Positions 29,605 to 38,295 of a stretch of 54,680 nucleotides of DNA are shown in pieces; positions within the stretch are counted from its first letter, which is position 1; each line of letters starts with the position of its first letter. The stretch lies in contig CANSRB010000003.1 in assembly GCA_947649285.1 (NCBI GenBank), positions 1 to 54,680 on the forward strand, in the 5' to 3' direction. The notes beneath the pieces were generated by a model that did no database searches, was not told the DNA's origin, and worked only from the letters and a program-made list of their open reading frames with translations. Position numbers and translations under genes: made by a program. The DNA comes from an uncultured Clostridia bacterium (GTDB lineage Bacteria > Bacillota > Clostridia > Oscillospirales > Ruminococcaceae).

Positions 29605-30576
29605 CTAATTCAGCACCAAAAAGAAAACCCGTTCGGATATCTCCCCAATTTCATAAACAGCACAGGACGCCATCAGAGAGCTGGCCCCGTCCATATACTG
29701 GATGAACTCCGACTCCCCATCCCCATCGACATCGCAGACCAGATAGCGGGGCGTATATTTGAAATTCCGGATGTTGAGCTCCCCGCCATGATTACAGTAA
29801 ACCGGGAACAGAGTTTCCCTGCCCTCCGGCCCATATTGTATTCCGAAAAGGACAGGAAGCCAATCAGATCCCAGCGGGCTATAGGTATATCCAAGCTGTT
29901 CGCCGCTTTCCTTGGAGGTGGGAATTTCTACATAATGGCAGAATAGCTCTGCCGGTGCGGCACCCTCTACGAAAAGTGCGGATAGGGTATAAAGCAGCGG
30001 GACATCGTTTTCCGGCTCGGTATCAGTCTTGGAATCCGCCATCGTTTCCTCATCCAGCCGGATATTGCTGGCGGTAACGATCGAAACCTCTTTCCCCTTT
30101 TGATGGAAGGTTAAAGCTTCGGTAATCAGAATCGGCCCGTCATAACCCAAACCGGCTAGGCGCTCTTTGAAAAACGTGCTCCACGTGGATTCAGGCTGCT
30201 CCCCAATGGAATAAGTGGTCGTCTGTACGGATTGAGGGAAGAAATCCCACGCCCCATTTGAAGCGATCGTCCAGTCCCCTTGGCTGTATTGTGCTAGCCC
30301 TGCGGCATCCGGCGCATCCTGGAGCAGGGTATCCGCTATCAGAGAATAGGGGCCAGCATCCCCACAAAGCAGCTGGGAGCCCTCTGCCCAATAGGAAACC
30401 GGTACAAACCAATCCTCCAGGCGGACATATGTGATGACAGAATCACGGTTGTCTTCTTGTTTGACTGAAGAATCCTCTGCAATACTGGAACTGGGCATTG
30501 TATCTATCGAGCAGGAGGCGAGGAAAAGGAGCAAAGACAGCAGCAGCCACAATCTGCCAACCCGATACTTATTCAT
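29605..30576 (-). CDS. Uncharacterised lipoprotein
   Basis: The 323-residue protein has a lipoprotein signal peptide (hydrophobic stretch LWLLLSLLLFLASC with the lipobox LASC; Cys at about residue 22) followed by a Ser-rich linker. Near the C terminus, CDVDGDGESEFIQYMDG resembles a calcium-binding FG-GAP/VCBS-type repeat. It is predicted to be anchored outside the cell membrane; function unknown. It is upstream of queH on the same strand. Confidence 0.82.
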   Translation of the reverse strand: MNKYRVGRLWLLLSLLLFLASCSIDTMPSSSIAEDSSVKQEDNRDSVITYVRLEDWFVPVSYWAEGSQLLCGDAGPYSLIADTLLQDAPDAAGLAQYSQGDWTIASNGAWDFFPQSVQTTTYSIGEQPESTWSTFFKERLAGLGYDGPILITEALTFHQKGKEVSIVTASNIRLDEETMADSKTDTEPENDVPLLYTLSALFVEGAAPAELFCHYVEIPTSKESGEQLGYTYSPLGSDWLPVLFGIQYGPEGRETLFPVYCNHGGELNIRNFKYTPRYLVCDVDGDGESEFIQYMDGASSLMASCAVYEIGEISERVFFLVLN

Positions 30577-30777
30577 ATAATCCCTCCCAGCTTATCTATC
30601 CTGATATGATAAGTCTGTCCCAATATTGCCAATCAGAACACTGTCCACACTGTATTCAGCCTGATGCTGAAGCCTTCTTTTTCCTCATTATACGGGAAAG
30701 AATCGCGAAGCACAAGCCCTTTTCAGAAAGTACAGTGGGAACAGGGCGAAAAAGTTTCAGAAAAATGAAAATTTTAC

Positions 30778-30806
30778 TTGATTTTTTCAAAAAACATGGT
30801 ATAATA
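30778..30806 (+). promoter_or_regulatory. Promoter of tRNA-Gln
   Basis: TTGATT, about 16 bases and TATAAT (30800-30805), 33 bases before the tRNA. The -35 position is given to within a base or two. Confidence 0.7.
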
Positions 30807-30838
30807 ATCTTCGTCAGGTCGATTGGCGGCTTGATTAT

Positions 30839-30914
30839 TGGGGTATAGCCAAGCGGTAAGGCAGTAGATTCTGAATCTACCATCCCGATGGTTCGAATCC
30901 ATCTACCCCAGCCA
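30839..30914 (+). tRNA. tRNA-Gln, anticodon CTG
   Basis: The cloverleaf is complete: acceptor stem TGGGGTA (30839-30845) pairs with TACCCCA (30904-30910), the anticodon loop TTCTGAA gives anticodon CTG (codon CAG), and the T arm contains GGTTCGAATCC. G is the discriminator base and CCA is encoded. Confidence 0.96.
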
Positions 30915-30915
30915 A

Positions 30916-30950
30916 AAAAACCTTCCGGATGTTTCGGAAGGTTTTTTCTT
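30916..30950 (+). terminator. Terminator of tRNA-Gln
   Basis: AAAACCTTCCG pairs with CGGAAGGTTTT, followed by T residues, directly after the CCA end. Confidence 0.9.
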
Positions 30951-31063
30951 CCTCTGTGAAAAATTCTCCGGGAAATTTTTCGGAATCCCTTGCAAAAATC
31001 CGGCTGATTTGTTATAATCAATCTCACTGGCATATAAGATGCCGGGAAGCAAAAGCTGAATAG

Positions 31064-31152
31064 GGAAGCGTATCGAAGTGGTCATAACGGGCCTGACTCG
31101 AAATCAGGTAGCCTTCACGGGCTCGTGGGTTCGAATCCCACCGCTTCCGCCA
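31064..31152 (+). tRNA. tRNA-Ser, anticodon CGA
   Basis: The acceptor stem GGAAGCG (31064-31070) pairs with CGCTTCC (31142-31148). The anticodon stem CCTGA/TCAGG encloses loop CTCGAAA, giving anticodon CGA (codon TCG). A long variable arm (about GTAGCCTTCACGGGCTC) marks it as a class II serine tRNA. GGTTCGAATCC forms the T arm and CCA is encoded. Confidence 0.96.
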
Positions 31153-31174
31153 GCGGCGAGCCGCCGCACCCAAT

Positions 31175-31209
31175 TCGCGCACTTACTTTGTAGGTGCGCG
31201 ATACTTTTT
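31175..31209 (+). terminator. Terminator of tRNA-Ser (first of two direct repeats)
   Basis: CGCGCACTTAC pairs with GTAGGTGCGCG, then a T-run follows. A nearly identical hairpin recurs at 31587-31622, so the GC-rich repeat between them is bracketed by two copies. Confidence 0.8.
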
Positions 31210-31224
31210 ATTCCCGCGCTGATA

Positions 31225-31480
31225 GAAGGATGAAGCTTTCAAGGGGAACTGCCTCCGAGCGGCCGGGACGTTCCTCCGGCTCCGACCGGGGCGGCCCGGC
31301 CGCAGGGAAGCTTCCCTTCTGTCCACCATGTGGGGGTTCCCAGGGGGATCCCACCCTGGGCGGTTTTCTTTCCCCCCCCTTTTCTTTGAGCGATCAAAGA
31401 AAAGGGGGGGGCCGGCGCGGGGCGGCATGAGCCTCGCATTGAGATCGCAGCGGGACGTAAAGTCCCGCGTCCGAATCCCT
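31225..31480 (+). repeat. Dispersed GC-rich repeat, family C copy 3
   Basis: It starts at GAAGCTTTCAAG (31230), includes the segment GGGACGTTCCTCCGGCTCCG to CACCATGTGGG that is shared with copy 2, and contains a very strong hairpin at 31372-31411: an 18-bp perfect stem (eight C, then TTTTCTTTGA) closed by a GCGA tetraloop. Further GC-rich small repeats (AGTCCCGC and CTCGCATT motifs) continue to about 31585. No credible gene is present in 31153-31654. Confidence 0.8.
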
Positions 31481-31586
31481 CTCAAATACAGCTTACAGGA
31501 ATCCTATCTCGCATTCGGATCGCGGCTCTGCCGCGACAGGGCGCGGGATCTTGTCCCCGAAGGGGACGCGGAGTCCCGCATTCAAA

Positions 31587-31622
31587 TCGCGCACTCACTT
31601 TTGTAGGTGCGCGATGCTTTTT
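31587..31622 (+). terminator. Second copy of the tRNA-Ser terminator hairpin
   Basis: TCGCGCACTCAC and GTAGGTGCGCGA form the stem, followed by a T-run. It matches 31175-31209 at almost every position and marks the far side of the inserted repeat. Confidence 0.7.
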
Positions 31623-31635
31623 ATCTCTGCACAGC

Positions 31636-31680
31636 AAAAAGCATGGAAGAGGGATCATTCCTCCTCCATGCTTTTTTTCT
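31636..31680 (-). terminator. Terminator overlapping the end of the 56-residue gene
   Basis: On the minus strand AGCATGGAGGAGG pairs with CCTCTTCCATGCT and is followed by TTTTTGC. The stop codon of the small gene lies in the loop, so the last six codons form half of the stem. Confidence 0.75.
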
Positions 31681-31825
31681 CCGCCAATAGGGATATCCCT
31701 TTTATATCCGTCGCAGACTGGGAAATGTACATTTCTTCACAGGCCTGCTGCGCCTGAATCAACGTTTGGATGGCCTGTTCACTGGCACGGAAAAGCGTCA
31801 GATACATTTCTTTATAATCCGGCAT
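31655..31825 (-). CDS. Small protein of 56 residues, divergent from the Xre cluster
   Basis: This gene starts MPDYKEMYLTLFRASEQAI, continues with a Gln-rich helix (QTLIQAQQACEEMYIS), and ends EKKSMEEE. Similar short helical proteins occur near Xre-type regulators in Clostridia, but no function is known to me. AGGTGAG precedes the ATG. It has a consensus promoter (TTGACA, 17 bases, TATTCT) with an operator between the boxes, and a terminator that overlaps its own end. The arrangement strongly suggests control by the divergent regulator. Confidence 0.82.
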   Translation of the reverse strand: MPDYKEMYLTLFRASEQAIQTLIQAQQACEEMYISQSATDIKGISLLAEKKSMEEE

Positions 31826-31845
31826 AATCTCACCTCACTATGTAC

Positions 31846-31900
31846 AGAATAGGACATATCGTCCTAAATGTCAATAGGACGATACGTCCTTTGTTATAGT
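31846..31900. promoter_or_regulatory. Divergent promoters with two Xre operators
   Basis: Two near-identical palindromes, AGGACATATCGTCCT (31851-31865) and AGGACGATACGTCCT (31876-31890), have centres 25 bp apart. The first lies between the -35 (TTGACA, 31869-31874) and -10 (TATTCT, 31846-31851) boxes of the minus-strand small gene. The second lies just upstream of the -10 box (TATAGT, 31895-31900) of the plus-strand regulator. A dimeric repressor bound to both would close both promoters. Confidence 0.8.
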
Positions 31901-31916
31901 AGCCCTGGTGATGTAT

Positions 31917-32120
31917 ATGAATCTTAGGATTCGGGATTTGCGGGAAGACTCCGATCTAACCCAAAAACAGGTGGCCGATATTCTCTTCTGCGACCAATCT
32001 CTCTACTCCAAATATGAACGCGGGGAAAGAGCCCTTCCATTAGAGTTTGCCCTCAAGCTGGCGAACTTCTATCAGGTATCGCTGGACTATTTAGTAGGAC
32101 GGTCAAACCGGAAAAAATAA
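31917..32120 (+). CDS. Mini Xre-type HTH regulator 1
   Basis: The 67-residue protein is a bare helix-turn-helix domain: NLRIRDLREDSDLTQKQVADILFCDQ-type start with helices 2-3 (QKQVADILFCDQSLYSKYERG) and the C-terminal FYQVSLDYLVGRSNRKK. The start is set at ATG 31917 because the two following paralogues start at the same distance from a GGTG ribosome site; GTG 31908 and ATG 31911 are alternatives. Likely repressor of itself and the divergent small gene. Confidence 0.88.
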   Translation: MNLRIRDLREDSDLTQKQVADILFCDQSLYSKYERGERALPLEFALKLANFYQVSLDYLVGRSNRKK

Positions 32121-32146
32121 CCCCCCTCATTTCCCTTAATCACATT

Positions 32147-32169
32147 TTATGCGCTTTTCGCATAAAAGT
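32147..32169 (+). promoter_or_regulatory. Palindrome upstream of Xre regulator 2
   Basis: TTTTATGCG, five bases, CGCATAAAA: a perfect 9-bp inverted repeat 48 bases before the start codon, followed by TACAAT (32193-32198) as a likely -10 box. It differs completely from the AGGAC operators, so regulator 2 probably has its own specificity. Confidence 0.55.
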
Positions 32170-32216
32170 CAATAAGCAATATTCATTTCACATACAATAA
32201 TATCGAGGTGATATTA

Positions 32217-32429
32217 TTGTATCAGCATATCCGGGATCTGCGGGAGGACTCCGACCTCACTCAACAAGAAATTGCCAAGCTATTGAACGTCAGCCAGACC
32301 ACCTATTCACGATACGAAAGCGGCGTTTTGGATATCCCAAGCTCCTCCTTAATCACGCTTGCAAAATTCTACCAAACCAGCGTGGACTATCTGCTCGGGC
32401 TGACGAATAACAAACTTCCGCACAGATAA
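32217..32429 (+). CDS. Mini Xre-type HTH regulator 2 (TTG start)
   Basis: The 70-residue paralogue of regulators 1 and 3 reads YQHIRDLREDSDLTQQEIAK, then LLNVSQTTYSRYESG and FYQTSVDYLLGLTNNKLPHR. The start is a TTG six bases after GAGGTG, the same spacing as in the two neighbours. The recognition helix (VSQTTYSRYESG) differs from the others. Confidence 0.87.
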   Translation: MYQHIRDLREDSDLTQQEIAKLLNVSQTTYSRYESGVLDIPSSSLITLAKFYQTSVDYLLGLTNNKLPHR

Positions 32430-32449
32430 AGCTTTTGCAAATTTATTTT

Positions 32450-32464
32450 AACCTATTTCAGGTT
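32450..32464 (+). promoter_or_regulatory. Palindrome and promoter of Xre regulator 3
   Basis: AACCTATTTCAGGTT (perfect 5-bp arms, possibly 7) overlaps the -35 box TTGAAA (32463-32468); the -10 box GATTAT follows after 17 bases (32486-32491). A related half site AACCTGAGGT (32503-32512) overlaps the ribosome site. This again suggests self-repression, with a third specificity. Confidence 0.55.
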
Positions 32465-32518
32465 GAAATTCAATACTCTGTTTCAGATTATGGGATACTA
32501 TAACCTGAGGTGGTTGCA

Positions 32519-32734
32519 GTGTCCAACAGGCTGCGGGACCTGCGTGAAGACGCAGACCTGAATCAAACGCAGGTTGCGAACCTTTTAGGGATGTCGCAAA
32601 CAGGCTACTCCAAATATGAAACCGGCGAAAATGATATTCCTGCCCAGGTTTTAATCAAGCTGGCTCAATTTTACAAAACCAGCGTCGATTACATTTTAGG
32701 GGTAAGCAATCAGAGAAACCCCTATCGAAAATAA
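32519..32734 (+). CDS. Mini Xre-type HTH regulator 3 (GTG start)
   Basis: The 71-residue paralogue reads SNRLRDLREDADLNQTQVAN, then LLGMSQTGYSKYETG and FYKTSVDYILGVSNQRNPYRK. The GTG start lies six bases after GAGGTG. Followed by a terminator. Confidence 0.88.
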   Translation: MSNRLRDLREDADLNQTQVANLLGMSQTGYSKYETGENDIPAQVLIKLAQFYKTSVDYILGVSNQRNPYRK

Positions 32735-32735
32735 G

Positions 32736-32767
32736 TAAAAACGGCTTCCGATCTGGAAGCCGTTTTT
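32736..32767. terminator. Terminator between Xre 3 and the DUF4190 gene
   Basis: AAAAACGGCTTCC pairs with GGAAGCCGTTTTT; T-runs on both strands serve the convergent genes. Confidence 0.92.
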
Positions 32768-32783
32768 CTATACGCGGGCAAAA

Positions 32784-33242
32784 TCAATAATAATACCCGT
32801 ATCCGTCCATCGCGCTCAGGCCGATGATGCCCAGGATCAAAATGACCAGCGCTGCGAGGATCCCTACTGCGGAGCAGATCACGCCGCCGATAGCCATTCC
32901 TTTGCCGGTGGTGGATTTCAGTCCCATGATCCCGGTGATCAGCCCGCCAATACCGCAGAGCCCACCGATCCACAGGGTGCAGCAAAGCAGGACCGATACG
33001 ATCCCCAGAACCAGCGAAGTGATCGCAAGGCCTTTTTTGCTGTCCGGCGGAGGAACAGGCTGCTGCGGCTGAAGCGGCTGCATAGGCTGATAGCCGGCCG
33101 GCGGCTGCGTATTCGGCTGGTAGCCGTTATTATTCTGCTGATAATTCGGCTGCTGCGGATAGTTTGGCTGCGGCTGATAATTATTCGGCTGCGGGTTGTT
33201 GTTGTTTTGGCTGACGTCGGGCGTCTGGTTAAAATCGGACAT
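32784..33242 (-). CDS. DUF4190-type membrane protein with Asn/Pro/Gln-rich N terminus
   Basis: The 152-residue protein has a low-complexity head (about residues 8-70; Asn, Pro, Gln and Tyr) followed by two hydrophobic segments (about 82-105 and 115-140) with GLAITSLVLGIVSVLLCC and GLITGIMGLKST, typical of DUF4190. The Pro/Gln-rich head probably lies in the cytosol. The start at 33242 follows AAAGGGG; the longer frame has no ribosome site. Function unknown. A neighbour of TM2 and DUF2752 proteins. Confidence 0.85.
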   Translation of the reverse strand: MSDFNQTPDVSQNNNNPQPNNYQPQPNYPQQPNYQQNNNGYQPNTQPPAGYQPMQPLQPQQPVPPPDSKKGLAITSLVLGIVSVLLCCTLWIGGLCGIGGLITGIMGLKSTTGKGMAIGGVICSAVGILAALVILILGIIGLSAMDGYGYYY

Positions 33243-33409
33243 AATAAATACCCCTTTCCTCCCCGATTGCAGAGAGGATTTCCCTTTCCTCAAAATGATG
33301 TCAAAACAGGCGCGTCCGCACCTGGATAGACCCGTAATACAAATAACCGGTTAAAATCGGCTGTTCCGCTTCACGGTGACCGAACTCTTAATACCGGCAC
33401 GGAGCAGGA

Positions 33410-33946
33410 TCAATCCTTCAATGGAATCCCCTGGCTGTCGGTTGAAATCGAGCCGCACAAAATCATGATCCCTTCAATCAAGCCCCAGATCTCGGTGACT
33501 ACGGCGCCGGCTCCGCAGGTTATAAGGGTGATTACCAGCTGAGCAACGGCCTTGCCTGTATAACCCAAATAAAAATTATGCACGCCGAAAGCGCCCAGGA
33601 AAATTCCCAGCAGGCCCGCGGCAATCCGGCTTTTCTGCTCGGTATAGACGGGGTAATTCGGCTGCGGCGGATAATACGGCTGCTGAGGGGGCTGCTGATA
33701 CCCCGGCGCGCCATAAGGCTGCTGGGGCGGCTGCTGTTGATAGCCGGAACCCGGCGCGCCGTAATAGGGCTGCTGGGCCGGGCCGGAAGGATTCGGCGCA
33801 GAGCCGGGCTGCCCCTGTGCATAGCCCGGGTTTGCATCGGCCGAATAGGGGGCCGGGCCCGGGTTTGGCTGACTGGAGGGAGAAGCCGGATCCGGCTGAG
33901 GAGCGGAAAAATCCGGTGTGGCATTGTTTTGGTCAAATTCGTTCAT
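33410..33946 (-). CDS. TM2 domain protein with Pro/Gln/Tyr-rich N terminus
   Basis: The 178-residue protein has a long Pro-Gly-Gln-Tyr-rich head (residues 1-105) and a C-terminal TM2 domain: KSRIAAGLLGIFLGAFGVHN, FYLGYTGKAVAQ, and the second helix with GAVVTEIWGLIEGIMILCG. The design is the same as the adjacent DUF4190 protein. Cellular role unknown. The start at 33946 (MNEFDQNN) follows AAAGGGGC. Confidence 0.88.
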   Translation of the reverse strand: MNEFDQNNATPDFSAPQPDPASPSSQPNPGPAPYSADANPGYAQGQPGSAPNPSGPAQQPYYGAPGSGYQQQPPQQPYGAPGYQQPPQQPYYPPQPNYPVYTEQKSRIAAGLLGIFLGAFGVHNFYLGYTGKAVAQLVITLITCGAGAVVTEIWGLIEGIMILCGSISTDSQGIPLKD

Positions 33947-34183
33947 AACAAGAGATGCCCCTTTCTTCGAAGCCCGCTCCTTCCGCATAAAAGCGGTCTG
34001 GATTTTTGCAGACTCTTCTGCTATAATCTTTATCATAGCGTATTTTTTCGGTTTTTTCAAGCAAAAACCGAGTTTTTTTTACAGAAATCGTCGCCACTTT
34101 CTGGAAATTCATTTCGAAGGGCGTTTTCGGCTTCATAATATTCATATTTATTTATAACGCTTGAGGAAGGAAATCATCTCCAT

Positions 34184-34549
34184 ATGCAGCAAAAAAATTT
34201 TCATTGCCGGAAGGCACCCTTGATCCGGCTCTCGATTTATTTAGCTGGTTTGCTGGCGGCGGCCGGCTACATCCTGCTCTGCCTGAATGGGGGAGGATTC
34301 CCCTGTGTATTTGAACGGAACTTCGGCATCCTCTGCCCGGGATGCGGCGCTTCACGGGCGGCTCTAGCGCTGCTCCGCCTGGATTTTTACGGAGCCGCGG
34401 AGGCGAACCCTATTTTCGCGCTGGCGTTTTATCCGATTCTGGGGCTGCTGTTTGGACAGGATCTGCTGCTTTGCATCTGGAACCTCTGCCGAGGGGAAGA
34501 CCGAATCTCAATGCTGCGTTTCCTGCTGGGCGCACAGGAGGAAACCTGA
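34184..34549 (+). CDS. DUF2752 membrane protein
   Basis: The 121-residue protein has two or three hydrophobic segments and the family signature CPGCGASRAALALL near residue 51. DUF2752 and TM2 genes often lie together in Firmicutes, as here, which hints at a shared membrane complex; the function is unknown. GAGGAAGGA lies upstream of the ATG. It is followed by a possible small membrane gene. Confidence 0.86.
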   Translation: MQQKNFHCRKAPLIRLSIYLAGLLAAAGYILLCLNGGGFPCVFERNFGILCPGCGASRAALALLRLDFYGAAEANPIFALAFYPILGLLFGQDLLLCIWNLCRGEDRISMLRFLLGAQEET

Positions 34550-34554
34550 TGTAA

Positions 34555-34728
34555 CTGCTGGCTTTTCTTTCTGTTGCCGCCTTTTGGGCCGCCTTTTTGT
34601 CGGCCGGGGTCGGTTACTGTTGCCGAAAGAAGAAACGGATTGCCGCGCGCGCTGGATGGGCCTGCTTTTACCTGGGGCTGGCGCTGTTTTCCGCATGGAG
34701 TGCGCTCCGGATCCTGAATTCGATGTAA
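34555..34728 (+). CDS. Possible small two-helix membrane protein without a standard start
   Basis: A 57-codon stretch right after DUF2752 reads LLAFLSVAAFWAAFLSAGVG, then CCRKKKRIAARAGWA and CFYLGLALFSAWSALRILNSM: two hydrophobic helices around a basic loop. GGAGG lies upstream, but the only ATG near it is followed at once by TAA (34549-34554), and the first usable codon is CTG 34555. Either a CTG start is used, or the start was damaged by mutation. Confidence 0.45.
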   Translation: MLAFLSVAAFWAAFLSAGVGYCCRKKKRIAARAGWACFYLGLALFSAWSALRILNSM

Positions 34729-34741
34729 CCTGTTAAAGTGA

Positions 34742-36289
<1,548 letters not shown>

Positions 36290-36315
36290 TAAACCAATCA
36301 GGCAAAAAACGGAGG

Positions 36316-36350
36316 CAGGCTGGAAATATTCCGGCCTGCTGTGTTTTTAT
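36316..36350 (+). terminator. gdhA terminator
   Basis: GCAGGCTGGAA pairs with TTCCGGCCTGC (one G-T pair), followed by TGTGTTTTTA. Confidence 0.8.
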
Positions 36351-36424
36351 ACACAATTTATTTCTTTCATCGACTCTTGAATTTTAGAAAAACCCAAGAA
36401 ATTTCCTTTATATAAAACTTATGC

Positions 36425-36453
36425 TTTACATTTTGCCCAAAATATAGTATAGT
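36425..36453 (+). promoter_or_regulatory. Promoter of the DDAH-peptidase-Opp operon
   Basis: TTTACA (36425-36430), 17 bases and TATAGT (36448-36453), 51 bases before the first gene. I see no other promoter before oppB. Confidence 0.7.
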
Positions 36454-36504
36454 ATATTTATTCAGTTTTTATACAGATTTTGAGAATAGAAAGAGGTTAG
36501 CAAG

Positions 36505-37281
36505 ATGCAGCTGTTTCATCACGTTATCGTACGGCGGCCCGGAAAAAGCTTGAGCGAGGGAATCACCTCCGCACCGGAGCTGGGCAAGCCCAACTATGAA
36601 AAGGCGCTCAAACAGCACGACGCTTATATCGAGGCACTCAAGCAGTGCGGCGTAGAGGTCACGGTCCTGGACGCAATGGAAGAGTTCCCGGACTCCTGCT
36701 TTGTGGAAGATACCGCCGTCGTAACTAAAAACTGTGCAATTATCTCCAACCCCGGGGCGGAATCCCGGCGGAAGGAATCCTCCCATATGATCGAAACCAT
36801 CAAAAAGTTCTATCGGGAAGACCAGATCGAGTATATCACGGCCCCCGGCACCATGGAGGGCGGCGACGTTATGATGGTCGGCAATCACTTTTATATCGGA
36901 CTGTCTGCCCGAACCAATGAGGAGGGCTGCCGTCAGTTCATTGCGGCGCTGGAAAAGCATGGCCATACCGGCAGCATTGTCCCGCTGGAGAAAGTGCTTC
37001 ACCTGAAAACCGGCCTGGCTTATCTGGAAAACAATCATCTGCTGGTTGCCGGCGAATTCTGTCAAAAAGAGGAATTTGCCTCTTTCGATAAAATTGAAAT
37101 CTCAGCGGATGAAAGCTATTCCGCCAACTGCATCTGGGTAAACGATACCGTACTGGTTCCGGCCGGATACCCCAAAACCCTGGCCGCAATTCAGGCGGCC
37201 GGATACCGGACCATCGAAGTGGACACCTCGGAATACCGGAAGATCGACGGCGGATTGAGCTGTCTTTCCCTCCGGTTCTGA
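36505..37281 (+). CDS. Dimethylarginine dimethylaminohydrolase-like amidinotransferase-fold enzyme
   Basis: The 258-residue protein has the catalytic elements of the DDAH/arginine deiminase group: substrate Asp/Glu in PDSCFVEDTAVV, E118-G-G-D (MEGGDVMMV), H166 in VLHLKTGLAYL, and the nucleophile C253 in DGGLSCLSLRF. DDAH yields citrulline and dimethylamine from methylarginine. The exact substrate here is open; a related guanidino compound or arginine from peptides is possible. First gene of an apparent operon with a peptidase and a peptide transporter. Confidence 0.88.
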   Translation: MQLFHHVIVRRPGKSLSEGITSAPELGKPNYEKALKQHDAYIEALKQCGVEVTVLDAMEEFPDSCFVEDTAVVTKNCAIISNPGAESRRKESSHMIETIKKFYREDQIEYITAPGTMEGGDVMMVGNHFYIGLSARTNEEGCRQFIAALEKHGHTGSIVPLEKVLHLKTGLAYLENNHLLVAGEFCQKEEFASFDKIEISADESYSANCIWVNDTVLVPAGYPKTLAAIQAAGYRTIEVDTSEYRKIDGGLSCLSLRF

Positions 37282-37296
37282 TCGCGGGAGGGCAAG

Positions 37297-38244
37297 ATGA
37301 AACCGAAAATCCTGCGGAAAGGGGACCGCATTGGGCTGATTTCCCCGGCCAGCGCCCAATATAACCGGAGCTGGATCGACCGGGCGGCCGAAGCGGTGGA
37401 AAGCTGGGGATACCAGGCCGTCCTTGGGAAAAATGCCAAAAAGAAATACAGCTTCTTCGCCGGGACGGACGAAGAACGGGCGGCGGATTTCAACGAAATG
37501 TTCCGCCGGGAGGATATCGACGCTGTTTTCGCCATCGACGGCGGGTATGGCTCCGCCCGGATTCTCCGGATGCTGGATTACGACGCTATTGCTCAAAACC
37601 CGAAAATTTTCCTGGGGTTCAGCGATATCACCATCCTCCATCTGGCTATCTGGAAAAAAACGGGGCTGACCACCTTCCACGGGCCGGGAGCCTGCGCTTT
37701 CCCCGAAGAATATTTGACGGAATACACCAAATCCCAGCTGGAAAAAGCCCTCTGCTGCCCGGAACCGGCTGGGGTCATCCCGATGGCCGATCCGAAAAAA
37801 TACATCCATGCCATTGGAAGCGGCAGCGTGGAGGCGCCGATCCTGGGCGGTAATATCAGCATGATCTGCTCTACCCTGGGAACCCCTTATGAAATCGACG
37901 TCAAGGGGAAGATACTCTTTTTGGAGGACCTCAACACGGAGCCTTGGGTCATGGATCACAATATGGCCCACCTGATGAATGCCGGAAAGCTGGCGGACGC
38001 CGCCGGAATCCTGATCGGGGAATGCCGGAACTGCGAGCCCCGCATCCATGAACCCGGCTATTACTGCGATACCAGCATTGAGGATATCTTCAATGAATAC
38101 CTCACCCCGCTGAATGTCCCGGTGCTGTTCGGGCACCCGCTGGGGCATACGGCGGATCTGGCCACGATCCCCATGGGAGTCCGGGCCCGGCTGGATACCC
38201 AAACCAAGGAATTTACGATTCTTGAAAGCGGGGTCCGGGAATAG
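37297..38244 (+). CDS. S66 family peptidase (LD-carboxypeptidase/MccF type)
   Basis: The 315-residue protein shows the S66 triad: S109 in FLGFSDITILH, E210 in LFLEDLNTEP, and H280 in LFGHPLGHT, as well as the DGGYGSARIL block. S66 enzymes remove the terminal D-alanine from murein tetrapeptides (LdcA) or inactivate aminoacyl-nucleotide antibiotics (MccF). Next to an Opp transporter, murein peptide recycling is plausible. It follows the DDAH-like gene by 15 bases. Confidence 0.93.
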   Translation: MKPKILRKGDRIGLISPASAQYNRSWIDRAAEAVESWGYQAVLGKNAKKKYSFFAGTDEERAADFNEMFRREDIDAVFAIDGGYGSARILRMLDYDAIAQNPKIFLGFSDITILHLAIWKKTGLTTFHGPGACAFPEEYLTEYTKSQLEKALCCPEPAGVIPMADPKKYIHAIGSGSVEAPILGGNISMICSTLGTPYEIDVKGKILFLEDLNTEPWVMDHNMAHLMNAGKLADAAGILIGECRNCEPRIHEPGYYCDTSIEDIFNEYLTPLNVPVLFGHPLGHTADLATIPMGVRARLDTQTKEFTILESGVRE

Positions 38245-38295
38245 ACCCGCCCCATCCGTTCAACCTGACCAACCTGATGAAAGCGGTGAATGTTT

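Noticed and set aside
31655-32734. Xre cluster as the regulatory part of a prophage or integrative element
   Set aside because: No integrase, excisionase, replication or structural genes are near; the adjacent tRNA genes are intact. A decayed remnant cannot be excluded.
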